Shown here: one piece after another, positions 1 through 7,875 of the stretch
Layout of the letters: the number at the start of each line of letters is the position of its first letter
Numbering within the stretch: position 1 is the first letter of the stretch
Origin: Psychrobacillus sp. INOP01
GTDB lineage: Bacteria; Bacillota; Bacilli; Bacillales_A; Planococcaceae
DNA length: 64,000 bases
Reading direction: 5' to 3'
Assembly: GCF_018140925.1 (NCBI RefSeq)
Contig: NZ_CP073315.1
Span: forward strand, 2,046,001 to 2,110,000
The notes under the pieces: model-generated
Databases searched by the model: none
What the model saw: only the letters and a program-made list of their open reading frames with translations
Told to the model about the DNA's origin: nothing
Position numbers and translations under genes: made by a program

Positions 1-269
1 AACCCCGGAGTAAAATGCTGAAGTACACCCGATCCTCCCACATAATCTTTTCCATCGAGAATGATTAAATCCGTTAAGGCCAAGTCTCCACTTTCCACTG
101 CACTATAAACCGAAGCCATGATAGGTACCTTAATCACACTTGCCGCATAAAAAAGCTCCTGTTCGTTATGCTCCCATTTCTCCCCTGAATTTAAATCCTC
201 TAGAACGATACCCCAAGTCCCTTTTGACGGTGCAATCAATTTCTCAATCTTGCTCACAAGCTCCTCCAT
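1..269 (-). CDS. class A beta-lactamase-like serine hydrolase, C-terminus outside window
   Basis: The N-terminal 89 codons of a minus-strand gene run off the left edge. The translation begins MEELVSKIEKLIAPSKGTWG and contains ASVIKVPIM at about residues 46-54. This matches the Ser-x-x-Lys active-site motif of the beta-lactamase/transpeptidase-like fold (Beta-lactamase2 type). There is no signal peptide, so this is likely a cytoplasmic serine hydrolase of the type common in Bacillales rather than a secreted penicillinase. The start is ATG at 269, preceded by a GGGGGAT-like ribosome binding site. The rest of the catalytic motifs (SDN, KTG) lie outside the window, so activity cannot be judged. 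Confidence 0.7.
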   Translation of the reverse strand, partial: MEELVSKIEKLIAPSKGTWGIVLEDLNSGEKWEHNEQELFYAASVIKVPIMASVYSAVESGDLALTDLIILDGKDYVGGSGVLQHFTPG

Positions 270-364
270 AGTTCATCCCCCTATAGTAAATCTATTTGTT
301 TTATTATAGACTATTTGTGAATATATTTTTTGAAAATTACATTTTTAGATGGAGCACACAACTA

Positions 365-1279
365 ATGAGACAACAACTACTATTAATACAACAAGTAATT
401 GATTATATAGACAATCAAATAAAAGAAGAAATTCATCCTGAAAACCTTGCAAAGCTTATTGGATATTCTCCTTTTCATTTTTATCGGATATTCCAACAAA
501 CAACTGGTTACACCGTTATGGATTATGTACAAAAAAGAAAGCTACAATTTGCTTTGTTTGAGTTACTCCAAGGGGAGAAGATTATCGATATCGCATTAGA
601 ATATGGATTCAAAACGCATGCTGGTTTTACTAAAGCTTTTAAACGCTGCTTTGGTAGTCCTCCGAGTCTTTATAAATTGCATTGTCCGGTTTCATTGCCC
701 CAGAAATTAGATTTAAATAGCCTCCATCAAAAGAAAACAGGCGGAATAGTACTGCAGCCTAAGATAATTTCTAAACCCCCTTTTGAAGTTGCAGGAAAAA
801 CGTTTGACAGTCGCTTAGAGAAGGTGTTTTTTACAAGAGATGCCCCTGCTTTTTGGGAGCAAAGAATTTCTTCCGATGAATCTATCGAGACAACATTATA
901 CAATCTCTTATCACCAAAAGAACACGGAGAGTATTGCCTTAATCTAAGTGGGTCAGAGTATAAGAATAGCTTCACTTATTTATTTGCAGTGAATTACGAT
1001 AAAGGGACACCTATACCAGAAGGAATCACTATGTTGCAGATCAAAGCCACAAATTATGCCGTTTTTAAAACTCCTCTAGTAAATGTAGATCAATTTGTTG
1101 CTTCTATTAAAGGAACTTGGCGATATATTTTAGAAGACTGGCTACCCCACTCTCTTTATGAGGTGGATGAGGACAGCTACGACTTTGAGTACTATGATGA
1201 ACATTGTCATGACTGGGAATACGAAAAAATATATATGGAGATTTACTTGCCGATTAAAGAGAGGGATAGTCTAAAATAA
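365..1279 (+). CDS. AraC-family transcriptional regulator with GyrI-like effector domain
   Basis: A 304-aa protein with an N-terminal AraC/XylS double helix-turn-helix (residues about 8-105; LAKLIGYSPFHFYRIFQQTT is the first helix-turn-helix and FKRCFGSPPSLYK the end of the second). The C-terminal half (about 130-300) resembles the GyrI-like/integron-associated effector-binding domain, ending in an acidic YMEIYLPIKER strand. Proteins of this architecture (Rob/BmrR-like ligand domain on an AraC reader head) sense small hydrophobic molecules and often control efflux or detoxification genes. I chose ATG 365 over the upstream in-frame TTG at 296 because GGAG sits about 10 nt before it and homology starts at MRQQ. 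The target is unknown; the following hydrolase gene is a candidate. Confidence 0.85.
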   Translation: MRQQLLLIQQVIDYIDNQIKEEIHPENLAKLIGYSPFHFYRIFQQTTGYTVMDYVQKRKLQFALFELLQGEKIIDIALEYGFKTHAGFTKAFKRCFGSPPSLYKLHCPVSLPQKLDLNSLHQKKTGGIVLQPKIISKPPFEVAGKTFDSRLEKVFFTRDAPAFWEQRISSDESIETTLYNLLSPKEHGEYCLNLSGSEYKNSFTYLFAVNYDKGTPIPEGITMLQIKATNYAVFKTPLVNVDQFVASIKGTWRYILEDWLPHSLYEVDEDSYDFEYYDEHCHDWEYEKIYMEIYLPIKERDSLK

Positions 1280-1401
1280 GCACTAATAAATACCGTTATC
1301 CATTTGAAGATTACTTACCAGAATACATGCACCGTAATACTATACATAAACAGAAGGTAATTGAGTAATCTACTATACTAAGCAGTAGAAAAGAGACTAA
1401 A

Positions 1402-2115
1402 ATGAAAAAGATTGAATCTAACCATTTCGTAAATCATCTATATATCAAAAAACAAATGAGTAGGAAAAAAACGATTATGATTTTCCATGGATGGGGATCG
1501 AGTGTTCATAATTATAAACGACCTGCAGAAAATCTTTCGACGCTTGGTTTCAAAATCATTGTTCCAGAAATAATATTTCACGATAGCAGAAGTAAGTTCG
1601 AAAATCATTTTCTGAAAGAAGTTACTCAAAAATACTTCTGGAAGACAATTTTTAGAAGTATTGATGAAGCTTCACTCCTTTTTGAAGAATTAGGCATTCT
1701 TAAGGAAGATACTATTCTTATGGGGATATCTATGGGAGGATTTATTGCAAATGGGATATATGCAAATGGTCAAAATTTTGCTGGCTTAGTTAATATTAAT
1801 GGATCCGGGTCATTTCTTTTGTCAGAAAAAATTTTCCGACAAAATGACCACCGTCCGAGGTTGTCGATTGCAGAGACTAAAGAAATAAATATCTATAATC
1901 CAATTGATAAAATCGCATGCCCTTCCCCCATATTATTAATGCACGGAGAACAAGATACTATTGTTTCAATTGAAGGTCAGAAAGATTACTTTAACTTTTT
2001 GACTGAAAGTGATACTGTACATGATGTAATTTTTAATATATACAAAAATGTAAACCACTCCTTTTCTGAAGAAATGATGGAGAACTTAAAACAATGGTTA
2101 GTAAAGAAATTCTAA
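1402..2115 (+). CDS. alpha/beta hydrolase
   Basis: A 237-aa alpha/beta-hydrolase fold protein. FHGWGSS near residue 29-35 is the oxyanion-hole strand, GISMGG (about 108-113) is the nucleophile elbow with Ser as nucleophile, MHGEQDTIV (about 179-187) carries the acidic residue, and NHSF (about 217-220) the catalytic histidine. All triad members are therefore present. There is no signal peptide, so it is cytoplasmic. It resembles serine aminopeptidase S33/dienelactone-hydrolase type proteins; the substrate is unknown. It follows the AraC-type regulator on the same strand after about 120 nt and is followed by a clear terminator. The ribosome binding site is weak (AAGAGA). Confidence 0.8.
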   Translation: MKKIESNHFVNHLYIKKQMSRKKTIMIFHGWGSSVHNYKRPAENLSTLGFKIIVPEIIFHDSRSKFENHFLKEVTQKYFWKTIFRSIDEASLLFEELGILKEDTILMGISMGGFIANGIYANGQNFAGLVNINGSGSFLLSEKIFRQNDHRPRLSIAETKEINIYNPIDKIACPSPILLMHGEQDTIVSIEGQKDYFNFLTESDTVHDVIFNIYKNVNHSFSEEMMENLKQWLVKKF

Positions 2116-2141
2116 GTGACAATAGATATATGCAAAAGTAT

Positions 2142-2175
2142 AAAGCATCAGTCCTAGAACCGATGCTTTTTAATA
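2142..2175 (+). terminator. rho-independent terminator after the hydrolase gene
   Basis: Stem AAAGCATC / GATGCTTT with a 12-nt loop, followed by a T-rich tail. It lies about 25 nt after the hydrolase stop. Confidence 0.7.
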
Positions 2176-2242
2176 GTCGATATAAGCGAAATCATTTTCT
2201 TTTATCTATCAATAAAGATGAATGTATTTAAACTTAAACTAT

Positions 2243-3475
2243 TCAAACTCTAGTACTTTTCAAAATAGTTTTATATAAGTAAAGAACTGGAGTTAATAAA
2301 ACTGCACTTACAACGATGGCTGTTTTTATTGTAAAACCCGTTGCTATATATCCAATCATTGGACCCCCTCCAATTTGACCTATGGCATCTACTTGGCCTT
2401 TTACTGAGAAGAATGTTGCACGTGTAGAGGATTCAAGTATGATTTTGTTTAACCATATGTCCTCCAGTGGATACATAACTTTTCTTGTCACTTGAATAAC
2501 TATATAAAAGGCTAACAATCCAATCACAAATGAGGAAAAAGCAAAGCCAAGCAATGACAGGATTATAAATAAACTTCCTATAAATAGAGCTATATAAATA
2601 TGTCTAAGATTCTGATGTATAGAACTTCGATTCATTAAATGGAGCGCTACAAAAGAAACAAGTACAATAATGAATTGAATAGCTCCTGTAATCACAACTA
2701 ACCTCTCTTCAGGCAAAGCCGCTATATTTGATACTTCAAAAAAATGAGACATCCACAATCGATCAAAACCTTCACTATAAACCCCTACAAATAAAGCAAT
2801 TAAAAATAGCATTCTCATAATGAAGCTAGCTTTAGAATAAAAAATAATTTTGCTCATATTACCTTTCATGTTTTCCCAAGTCGACATTCTTTCTATCTTA
2901 TTCAGGGGTTTGAAGTTCTCTTCTTTCATAAAGATGATTAAATATACCGCTAACCCAATCATACATAGTCCACCAATAATGATTGGTAAACTAATCATAA
3001 AATAACCCGTTACAATACTTAAAGGTATGGCTATGACTTGCCCAAGACTACCGGCCTTTGCCCCTCTTATAAATGCTAATGAAGCACGCTCTTCTCCTAT
3101 TTCATCTGCAATCCATGCTTGCTGAGAACCACTTGTAAACGTATACCCAATTCCCCATGCGACCTGGGCCAATAGTACAGTTGCAAAATAAGGGAATAGC
3201 CCCTCCATTAAAAAACCAATTCCTATTAGAAAGTAACCAATTATTATAGACAACTTTCGACTTTTTAAATCGGAAACTACTCCGGTAGGAATTTCAAAAA
3301 GAAATACAGATAGCTCCAAAACTGTTCCCACTAAAACAAGCTGAAATGGATCCAGCATTACAACCTTTACGTGATACAACAAATTCACAGTAAAAATAAA
3401 AGTAAAAAATAGTTGTGATAAAAAGCATGTGTAGATGTAAACTTGATATGGATTTCTTGTTCTTATTAAATTCAT
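2243..3475 (-). CDS. MFS transporter (drug/metabolite exporter-like)
   Basis: A 410-aa, 12-segment membrane protein of the major facilitator superfamily. The loop 2-3 motif appears as FEIPTGVVSDLKSRKLSII (about 61-79), the typical G-x-x-x-D-x-x-x-R/K signature. Segments are distributed in two halves separated by a charged central loop near residues 185-205. The start ATG 3475 is preceded by GAGGGGGC. Relatives in Bacillales are annotated as multidrug or macrolide-type efflux proteins, but the sequence gives no substrate. It is convergent with the hydrolase gene and divergent from the cobalamin riboswitch unit. Confidence 0.8.
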   Translation of the reverse strand: MNLIRTRNPYQVYIYTCFLSQLFFTFIFTVNLLYHVKVVMLDPFQLVLVGTVLELSVFLFEIPTGVVSDLKSRKLSIIIGYFLIGIGFLMEGLFPYFATVLLAQVAWGIGYTFTSGSQQAWIADEIGEERASLAFIRGAKAGSLGQVIAIPLSIVTGYFMISLPIIIGGLCMIGLAVYLIIFMKEENFKPLNKIERMSTWENMKGNMSKIIFYSKASFIMRMLFLIALFVGVYSEGFDRLWMSHFFEVSNIAALPEERLVVITGAIQFIIVLVSFVALHLMNRSSIHQNLRHIYIALFIGSLFIILSLLGFAFSSFVIGLLAFYIVIQVTRKVMYPLEDIWLNKIILESSTRATFFSVKGQVDAIGQIGGGPMIGYIATGFTIKTAIVVSAVLLTPVLYLYKTILKSTRV

Positions 3476-3610
3476 TTTCTTGCCCCCTCGAATTAATTAT
3501 AGTGAGGGAATTTACTAAGTTCTTATCCAAATTTGCGGTTATTTACAAAAATATATTCTTCTATTTCAGATATGTTATAGTAAAAGAACAATTGAATAAT
3601 GTGTAGATTT

Positions 3611-3783
3611 AGGTGTTCTTTTGCGAAAGCGAATGAACTTAAAAGGGAAGTCGGTGAAAAACCGACGCTGTCCCGCAACTGTAAATGGGAGCAATTCTAC
3701 TACATCCACTGTAAGTTATTATGGGAAGGATAGAAACGCGATGATCATGAGCCAGGAGACCTGCCTATTTCAAGTACACACCA
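3611..3783 (+). promoter_or_regulatory. cobalamin (adenosylcobalamin) riboswitch aptamer
   Basis: Conserved cobalamin-riboswitch blocks occur in order: AGGTGTTC (3611), AAAAGGGAAGTCGGTGAAAA (3641-3660), GCTGTCCCGCAACTGTAAAT (3667-3686), GGGAAGGATAGAA near 3723-3735, and the B12 box AGCCAGGAGACCTGCC (3750-3765). The 5' AGGTGT can pair with ACACACC at about 3776-3782, closing the aptamer. Such elements repress B12 transport or synthesis genes, or B12-independent isoenzymes, when coenzyme B12 is plentiful. The genes directly downstream are small and unrecognised. Confidence 0.93.
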
Positions 3784-3818
3784 AAACCCTACGCGGATAG
3801 GAGGTGTTAAGTGCAGCT

Positions 3819-3953
3819 ATGAACAAGCAAATGCTTGAAATTGCTGTCGTACGAAAAAACGCAATGAAAACACTGGAGAAATTGACTCTTTTTCAGTGTG
3901 CATTTTATTACGTTTCAAACGTTTCGACAACAACTAATTATACTAATAACTAG
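3819..3953 (+). CDS. 44-aa ORF between the cobalamin aptamer and its terminator
   Basis: An ATG-started 44-codon frame beginning MNKQMLEIAVVRKNAMKTLE and ending in a Thr/Asn-rich tail. A good Shine-Dalgarno (AGGAGGTG, 3800-3807) lies 11 nt upstream and just after the aptamer, so ligand binding could occlude it. The stop codon overlaps the first bases of the terminator hairpin. I recognise no family. It may be a genuine riboswitch-controlled micropeptide, a degraded remnant of a B12 gene, or chance: coding potential of such a short frame cannot be judged by eye. Confidence 0.3.
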   Translation: MNKQMLEIAVVRKNAMKTLEKLTLFQCAFYYVSNVSTTTNYTNN

Positions 3954-3985
3954 CATCTTCTTTGAAAAAAGAGGATGCTTTTTTT
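3952..3985 (+). terminator. intrinsic terminator, possible cobalamin riboswitch expression platform
   Basis: Stem AGCATCTTCTTT / AAAGAGGATGCT followed by a run of T. It lies about 170 nt after the aptamer and about 20 nt before the next gene, so it may be the transcriptional switch or simply the end of the riboswitch transcript. A second possible hairpin (ACACTG...CAGTGT, about 3869-3900) precedes it. Confidence 0.75.
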
Positions 3986-4006
3986 GTTGAGGAAAGGAAC
4001 TTTGAA

Positions 4007-4234
4007 ATGACAATTGGCACAAAAGAAGATTATTTAGAGAAATTTAAATATGTATTAATGACAAACTATATAGGAAGCTCATCCACTTCACTTGATTTGA
4101 TGTTGGAAGCCTTCGAAAGAGAAATTGCTAATATCACAGATATGCGTGAACAGGATAAAACTATGTATACACTTAATTTACAAAAAGCATTTAAACAAAT
4201 TAAAAGCGAGATTTCAGGAGTTACAGAGGATTAA
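4007..4234 (+). CDS. small protein of unknown function downstream of the cobalamin riboswitch
   Basis: A 75-aa soluble, acidic and probably helical protein starting MTIGTKEDYLEKFKYVLMTN. I preferred ATG 4007 (GAGGAAAGG about 9 nt upstream) to the TTG at 3962, which lies inside the terminator hairpin. No membrane segment, signal peptide or cysteine motif is visible, and I do not recognise the family. Its position behind a cobalamin riboswitch and its terminator makes B12-responsive expression likely if no other promoter lies between. It is followed at once by a copy of the dispersed structured repeat. Confidence 0.55.
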   Translation: MTIGTKEDYLEKFKYVLMTNYIGSSSTSLDLMLEAFEREIANITDMREQDKTMYTLNLQKAFKQIKSEISGVTED

Positions 4235-4238
4235 ATAA

Positions 4239-4400
4239 GAAAAACTGGGCAAATGCCCGGTCCTTTAAATTTAAAACCTTTTTCTAGCGTTTTCAGTAGG
4301 CTTTGGACGGACTTGTTACTATATTGATTCTTTAGATAGGTTGGTCACGAAGACATTGCCACACGAGGTGGCGCTCTTAGCCTTTGTTCCTTTTCCCGAA
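4239..4400 (+). repeat. dispersed structured repeat, family 1, copy 1 (decayed)
   Basis: This begins GAAAAACTGGGC 4 nt after a stop codon and shares the family's left half: GGTCCTTTAAATT, TTTCTAGCGTTTTCAGT, GGCTTTGGACGGAC and CTATATTGATTCT, seen also near 12.97, 25.24 and 37.68 kb. The central hairpin and right arm are not preserved, so this is a degenerate or 3'-truncated copy; the right boundary is approximate. Confidence 0.6.
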
Positions 4401-4444
4401 ATGGAAATCACTAGCATTATTCTTTCTTTAAAGTACCTTGGACC

Positions 4445-4487
4445 AAAAAAGCGAACCGATTTTATATTGCATCGGTTCGCTTTTTTT
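4445..4487. terminator. bidirectional terminator
   Basis: AAAAAAGCGAACCGAT (4445-4460) pairs with ATCGGTTCGCTTTTTT (4471-4486) around a 10-nt loop. It serves the minus-strand 58-aa gene and anything read from the left. Confidence 0.85.
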
Positions 4488-4662
4488 ATAGATCTTGATA
4501 ATCTCTTTGATATTTACCGCCGTCTTTTACTTCTGAATGATATAAAGCCTTTAAAGCAAAGCTTTTCTCTAAATCATGCTCCTTCATAACCTCTTTTAAA
4601 CGCTTGCTTAACTCCGGGCTATATTTCACTAGCTCTTCCATTTTAGATTTTGAATATTGCAT
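4486..4662 (-). CDS. small conserved-looking protein, 58 aa
   Basis: A short basic, helical protein beginning MQYSKSKMEELVKYSPELSK and ending DGGKYQRDYQDL. The longer upstream frame is unlikely because ATG 4662 has GAGGG about 9 nt before it. No named domain is recognised. It is a stand-alone gene between a terminator and the divergent GTPase pseudogene. Confidence 0.5.
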   Translation of the reverse strand: MQYSKSKMEELVKYSPELSKRLKEVMKEHDLEKSFALKALYHSEVKDGGKYQRDYQDL

Positions 4663-4762
4663 GTTTTGTACCCTCTTTCTTCGTTGTTTTAGTCTACCTA
4701 GTATAGCACTGATGCAGGTGGTTTCACCGTAATTTGCTATAATTAAGTTCAGAGGTGAGAAC

Positions 4763-6686
4763 ATGCACAAAACCATTGGAATTCTTGCACATGTAGATGC
4801 TGGAAAAACTACTTTTTCGGAGCAGCTGCTATACCATACAAATACAATTAGAAAGAGGACGAGTTGACCACCAAGACTCGTTTCTTGATAGTCATACTAT
4901 AGAGAAAAATAGAGGAATTACTATCTTTGCCGATCAAGGAATCTTTTCCTACAATAATTCTACGTATTATATTATCGATACTCCTGGGCATGTCGACTTT
5001 TCTCCAGAAATGGAACGGGCAATTCAAGTGATGGACTATGCCATCATTATTATCAGCGCGGTAGATGGGATAGAAGGACATACAGAAACTGTTTGGCAAT
5101 TACTACGAAAACACAAAGTACCGACCTTTTTCTTTATCAATAAAACCGATTATGAAGGTACTGATCCAACAAGCATTCTTGCTGAAATACGTGCCACCTT
5201 ATCGGAGGATGTATGCGATATTACTAATACTTTCGATGAAGAACTAATTGAATTTATTGCGGAGCGCGATGAAGCCCTATTAGAAACATATATGGACAGC
5301 GGATTTGATAAGGACTTATGGACACAAGTGCTTCAGCGCATGATAAAGGAAAATAAAATCTTCGCATGTGCTAGTGGATCAGCATTGAAGGATATAGGAA
5401 TCGTAGAATTTCTAGACAAGCTAGATTTATTAACCACAACCTCCTATAAAGCGGATGAAGTATTTGCTGCGCAGGTTTATAAGATTCGACACGATGAAAG
5501 TGGAAACCGCGTTACCTTTTTGAAATTAGTCAACGGAACATTAAGAGTCCGCGATAGTGTAACCTACAACGACCAAACCGAAAAGATAACACAAATCCGC
5601 TTGTACAGCGGCATTAGGTTTAAAACCGTAGATCAGGCTTTAGCAGGTGAGCTTGTTGCTGTGACGGGATTAACGAGTGCCTCCATTGGGGATGGAATCG
5701 GCGCTATTTCCCAGAAAACTGAGTTCGATATGATTCCCACATTAAAATCTAAGGTTCTATTTGATGCTTCTGTCCATGTAAAGGAAGTATTGCGTTGCTT
5801 TAAATTATTAGATGCAGAAGATCCCTCATTACGTGTATTTTGGGATGAGTATTTTCAAGAAATACATGTTCATGTAATGGGAGTTATCCAGTTAGAAGTA
5901 CTCGAGCAAATCGTTTTGGAGCGTTTTGGTTTTCACGTATCTTTTGGAGAGCCTAAAATTCTTTATAAAGAAACTATTGATAACTCCGTTCGTGGATATG
6001 GGCATTTTGAACCTTTAAGACATTACGCAGAAGTTCATTTATTAATCGAGCCTGCCCAGAGGAATAGTGGAATTACATTTGCAAATATGTGCCACGCGAA
6101 TGATTTGTCAATTGGCAATCAAAACCTAGTTAGACACCACCTTTTCGAAAGAGATCATCACGGTTTACTAACAGGTTCTGCCTTAACTGATGTGAAAATT
6201 ACTTTGCTCACAGGTCGCGGACATAATGAACATACACATGGCGGTGATTTTCGAGAAGCAACGTATCGTGCACTTCGTCAAGGGTTAGAAAAAGCAGAAA
6301 ATATCCTTCTAGAGCCATTTTACGATTTTACGATTAAAGTAAATATGGACTTAATAGGTCGAGTATTATCCGATATTCAACAAGCAGCAGGAACCTTCGA
6401 ACCTCCGGAAAATATTGGATATAAAGTTCTCATAAAAGGAAGAGTACCCGTGGCAACCTTTATGAATTACAGCACAACTTTTGCCTCCTTTACGCATGGC
6501 AAGGGTTCTCTTAGCTTAGTTTTTGGAGGATACGATCGTTGTCATAATACTGAGGAGATTATCGTAACACTTGGTTATAATAAGGAAGCAGATCCTGAAT
6601 ATACGTCTACATCTATTTTTTGCGCTAAAGGAAAAGGATATCCCGTCTATTGGGATGAGGCGGAAGCAGCTATGCACTGCCTATAA
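4763..6686 (+). pseudogene. TetM/EF-G-like ribosomal protection GTPase, frameshifted near the N-terminus
   Basis: The gene starts at ATG 4763 (SD AGAGGTGAG) and reads MHKTIGILAHVDAGKTTFSE, the G1 P-loop of translational GTPases, then hits TGA at 4865. The remaining roughly 610 codons continue in the +1 frame with GRVDHQDSFLDSH, RGITIFADQ (G2), DTPGH (G3) and NKTD (G4), then EF-G domains II-V to 6686. Restoring two bases (a GA near 4850) would give IRERGRVDH, the usual family sequence. The body is otherwise uninterrupted over 600 codons, so the lesion is very recent or a sequencing error. Relatives are TetM/TetO-type ribosomal protection or EF-G-like proteins of Bacillales, which use GTP hydrolysis to act on the ribosome; resistance cannot be asserted. 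Confidence 0.85.
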
Positions 6687-6704
6687 CTTAAGGAGGAATA
6701 GTTC

Positions 6705-7175
6705 ATGATTGCTACGATTCAAAAAGAAAACGGTAACTATATCGCACGATACGAAAGACAATTCCAGCATTCTGTAGAAACAGTATGGGCCATGCTAACG
6801 AATAATACGAAGCTCAAACAATGGTTTGATGAGCTGCATATAGTAAATCTCCGTAAAGGTGGAATTATTAAGTTCGATATGCAAGATGGAACTTTTATCG
6901 ATATGAAAATCCTTGATTATGAACCATTGAAAACTTTAGCATTTGAATGGGACGCAGATATCGCTAGATTTGAATTATCCTCTTTATCAAATGGCTGCAA
7001 ATTAGTATTTATAGAAACAATTTCTACTATAACGGATCATACTCCCAAAGATTTAGCTGGATGGCATCTTTGTTTAGATGCTATAAAAGCATTGCTAGAT
7101 GGAGATTCCATTAAGCGCGAAGATGAATGGAAAGTCTGGTTCGAGAAATACAAAGAGCTTCTAGATAATTTGTAA
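6705..7175 (+). CDS. SRPBCC/AHSA1-family protein
   Basis: A 156-aa START-like (SRPBCC, Hsp90-activator AHSA1 type) protein. FQHSVETVWAMLTNNTKLKQW (about 21-41) is the characteristic N-terminal segment, and FEWDAD, a central beta-sheet and a C-terminal helix (AGWHLCLDAIKALLDG) follow. The fold binds hydrophobic ligands in a deep pocket; specific function is unknown. AAGGAGGAATAG lies just before ATG 6705. It starts 18 nt after the GTPase pseudogene, so the two probably share a transcript. Confidence 0.8.
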   Translation: MIATIQKENGNYIARYERQFQHSVETVWAMLTNNTKLKQWFDELHIVNLRKGGIIKFDMQDGTFIDMKILDYEPLKTLAFEWDADIARFELSSLSNGCKLVFIETISTITDHTPKDLAGWHLCLDAIKALLDGDSIKREDEWKVWFEKYKELLDNL

Positions 7176-7220
7176 TATAGAAGCCTTTTTTAGCTGAAGT
7201 GGTCGGTTGCAAGAATACCA

Positions 7221-7252
7221 AAAGCACTCCACTGTAATTAGCGGAGTGCTTT
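7221..7252. terminator. bidirectional terminator
   Basis: AAAGCACTCC and GGAGTGCTTT pair around a 12-nt loop between the convergent SRPBCC and methyltransferase genes. Confidence 0.75.
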
Positions 7253-7254
7253 AC

Positions 7255-7860
7255 TTAATCTAATCGGAAAATTAAAAAACGTTCATTATTATTTTCTTCA
7301 TATAATCTCGGAAGGCGAATCTCCTCCCATAATTCAAATACTGTATGAATTTCGAGAAAGTGACTATATTCCGAGGTCGGATAATAGAGAATGACATCCA
7401 CTGAACGAGGATGGTCTTCCACGGATCGAAGGATATTATCTATAACTTTTTTAAAAATCTGTAGCGAAAATGGATTAAAAAAATAGAATCGATTATCTTC
7501 TTTTTCTATATCGTATCCCTCTGCAAATATATGTTCAAACTGAATGGAAGCTCTTGAGCTTTTGGCACGCTCCATATATCTAGCTAGATTCTCCATAGCC
7601 TCTTGATAGAGCTGACCATTCATTTCTACTCCAACTGCTGAGGCGTGCAAGTGGTGATAAACGTAAAATGGGAATCTCCCCTTGCCACATCCAAAATCCA
7701 CAAAACGATCAGTTGATCTCCATTCGTATTCGTCAAAAAGAATCTCCAACGCTGAATATGGTGTCGCTTCATATCGATTATAGTGAGACGATTGATGCTG
7801 CCACTCTCTTACACCTTCCGTCTTAATACGTAATAACTTGTCATGATCTTGTTCTTTCAC
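7255..7860 (-). CDS. class I SAM-dependent methyltransferase
   Basis: A 201-aa protein with FVDFGCGKGRFPFYVY (about 53-68), the glycine-rich SAM-binding motif I, followed by an acidic strand-2 end (VGVEMNG, about 76-82) and FNPFSLQIF (about 127-135), an NPF-type active-site loop. That loop would fit an N-methyltransferase, but the substrate is unknown. The start is GTG 7860 with AGGAGGTAACGA just upstream. It starts 15 nt after the CapA-like gene's stop on the same strand, so the two are probably co-transcribed. Confidence 0.75.
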   Translation of the reverse strand: MKEQDHDKLLRIKTEGVREWQHQSSHYNRYEATPYSALEILFDEYEWRSTDRFVDFGCGKGRFPFYVYHHLHASAVGVEMNGQLYQEAMENLARYMERAKSSRASIQFEHIFAEGYDIEKEDNRFYFFNPFSLQIFKKVIDNILRSVEDHPRSVDVILYYPTSEYSHFLEIHTVFELWEEIRLPRLYEENNNERFLIFRLD

Positions 7861-7875
7861 TCGTTACCTCCTAAC

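Noticed and set aside
4341-4589. 82-aa plus-strand frame (MVTKTLPHEVALLAF...)
   Set aside because: It runs through the decayed repeat and a strong terminator hairpin and overlaps the minus-strand 58-aa gene; it has no ribosome binding site.
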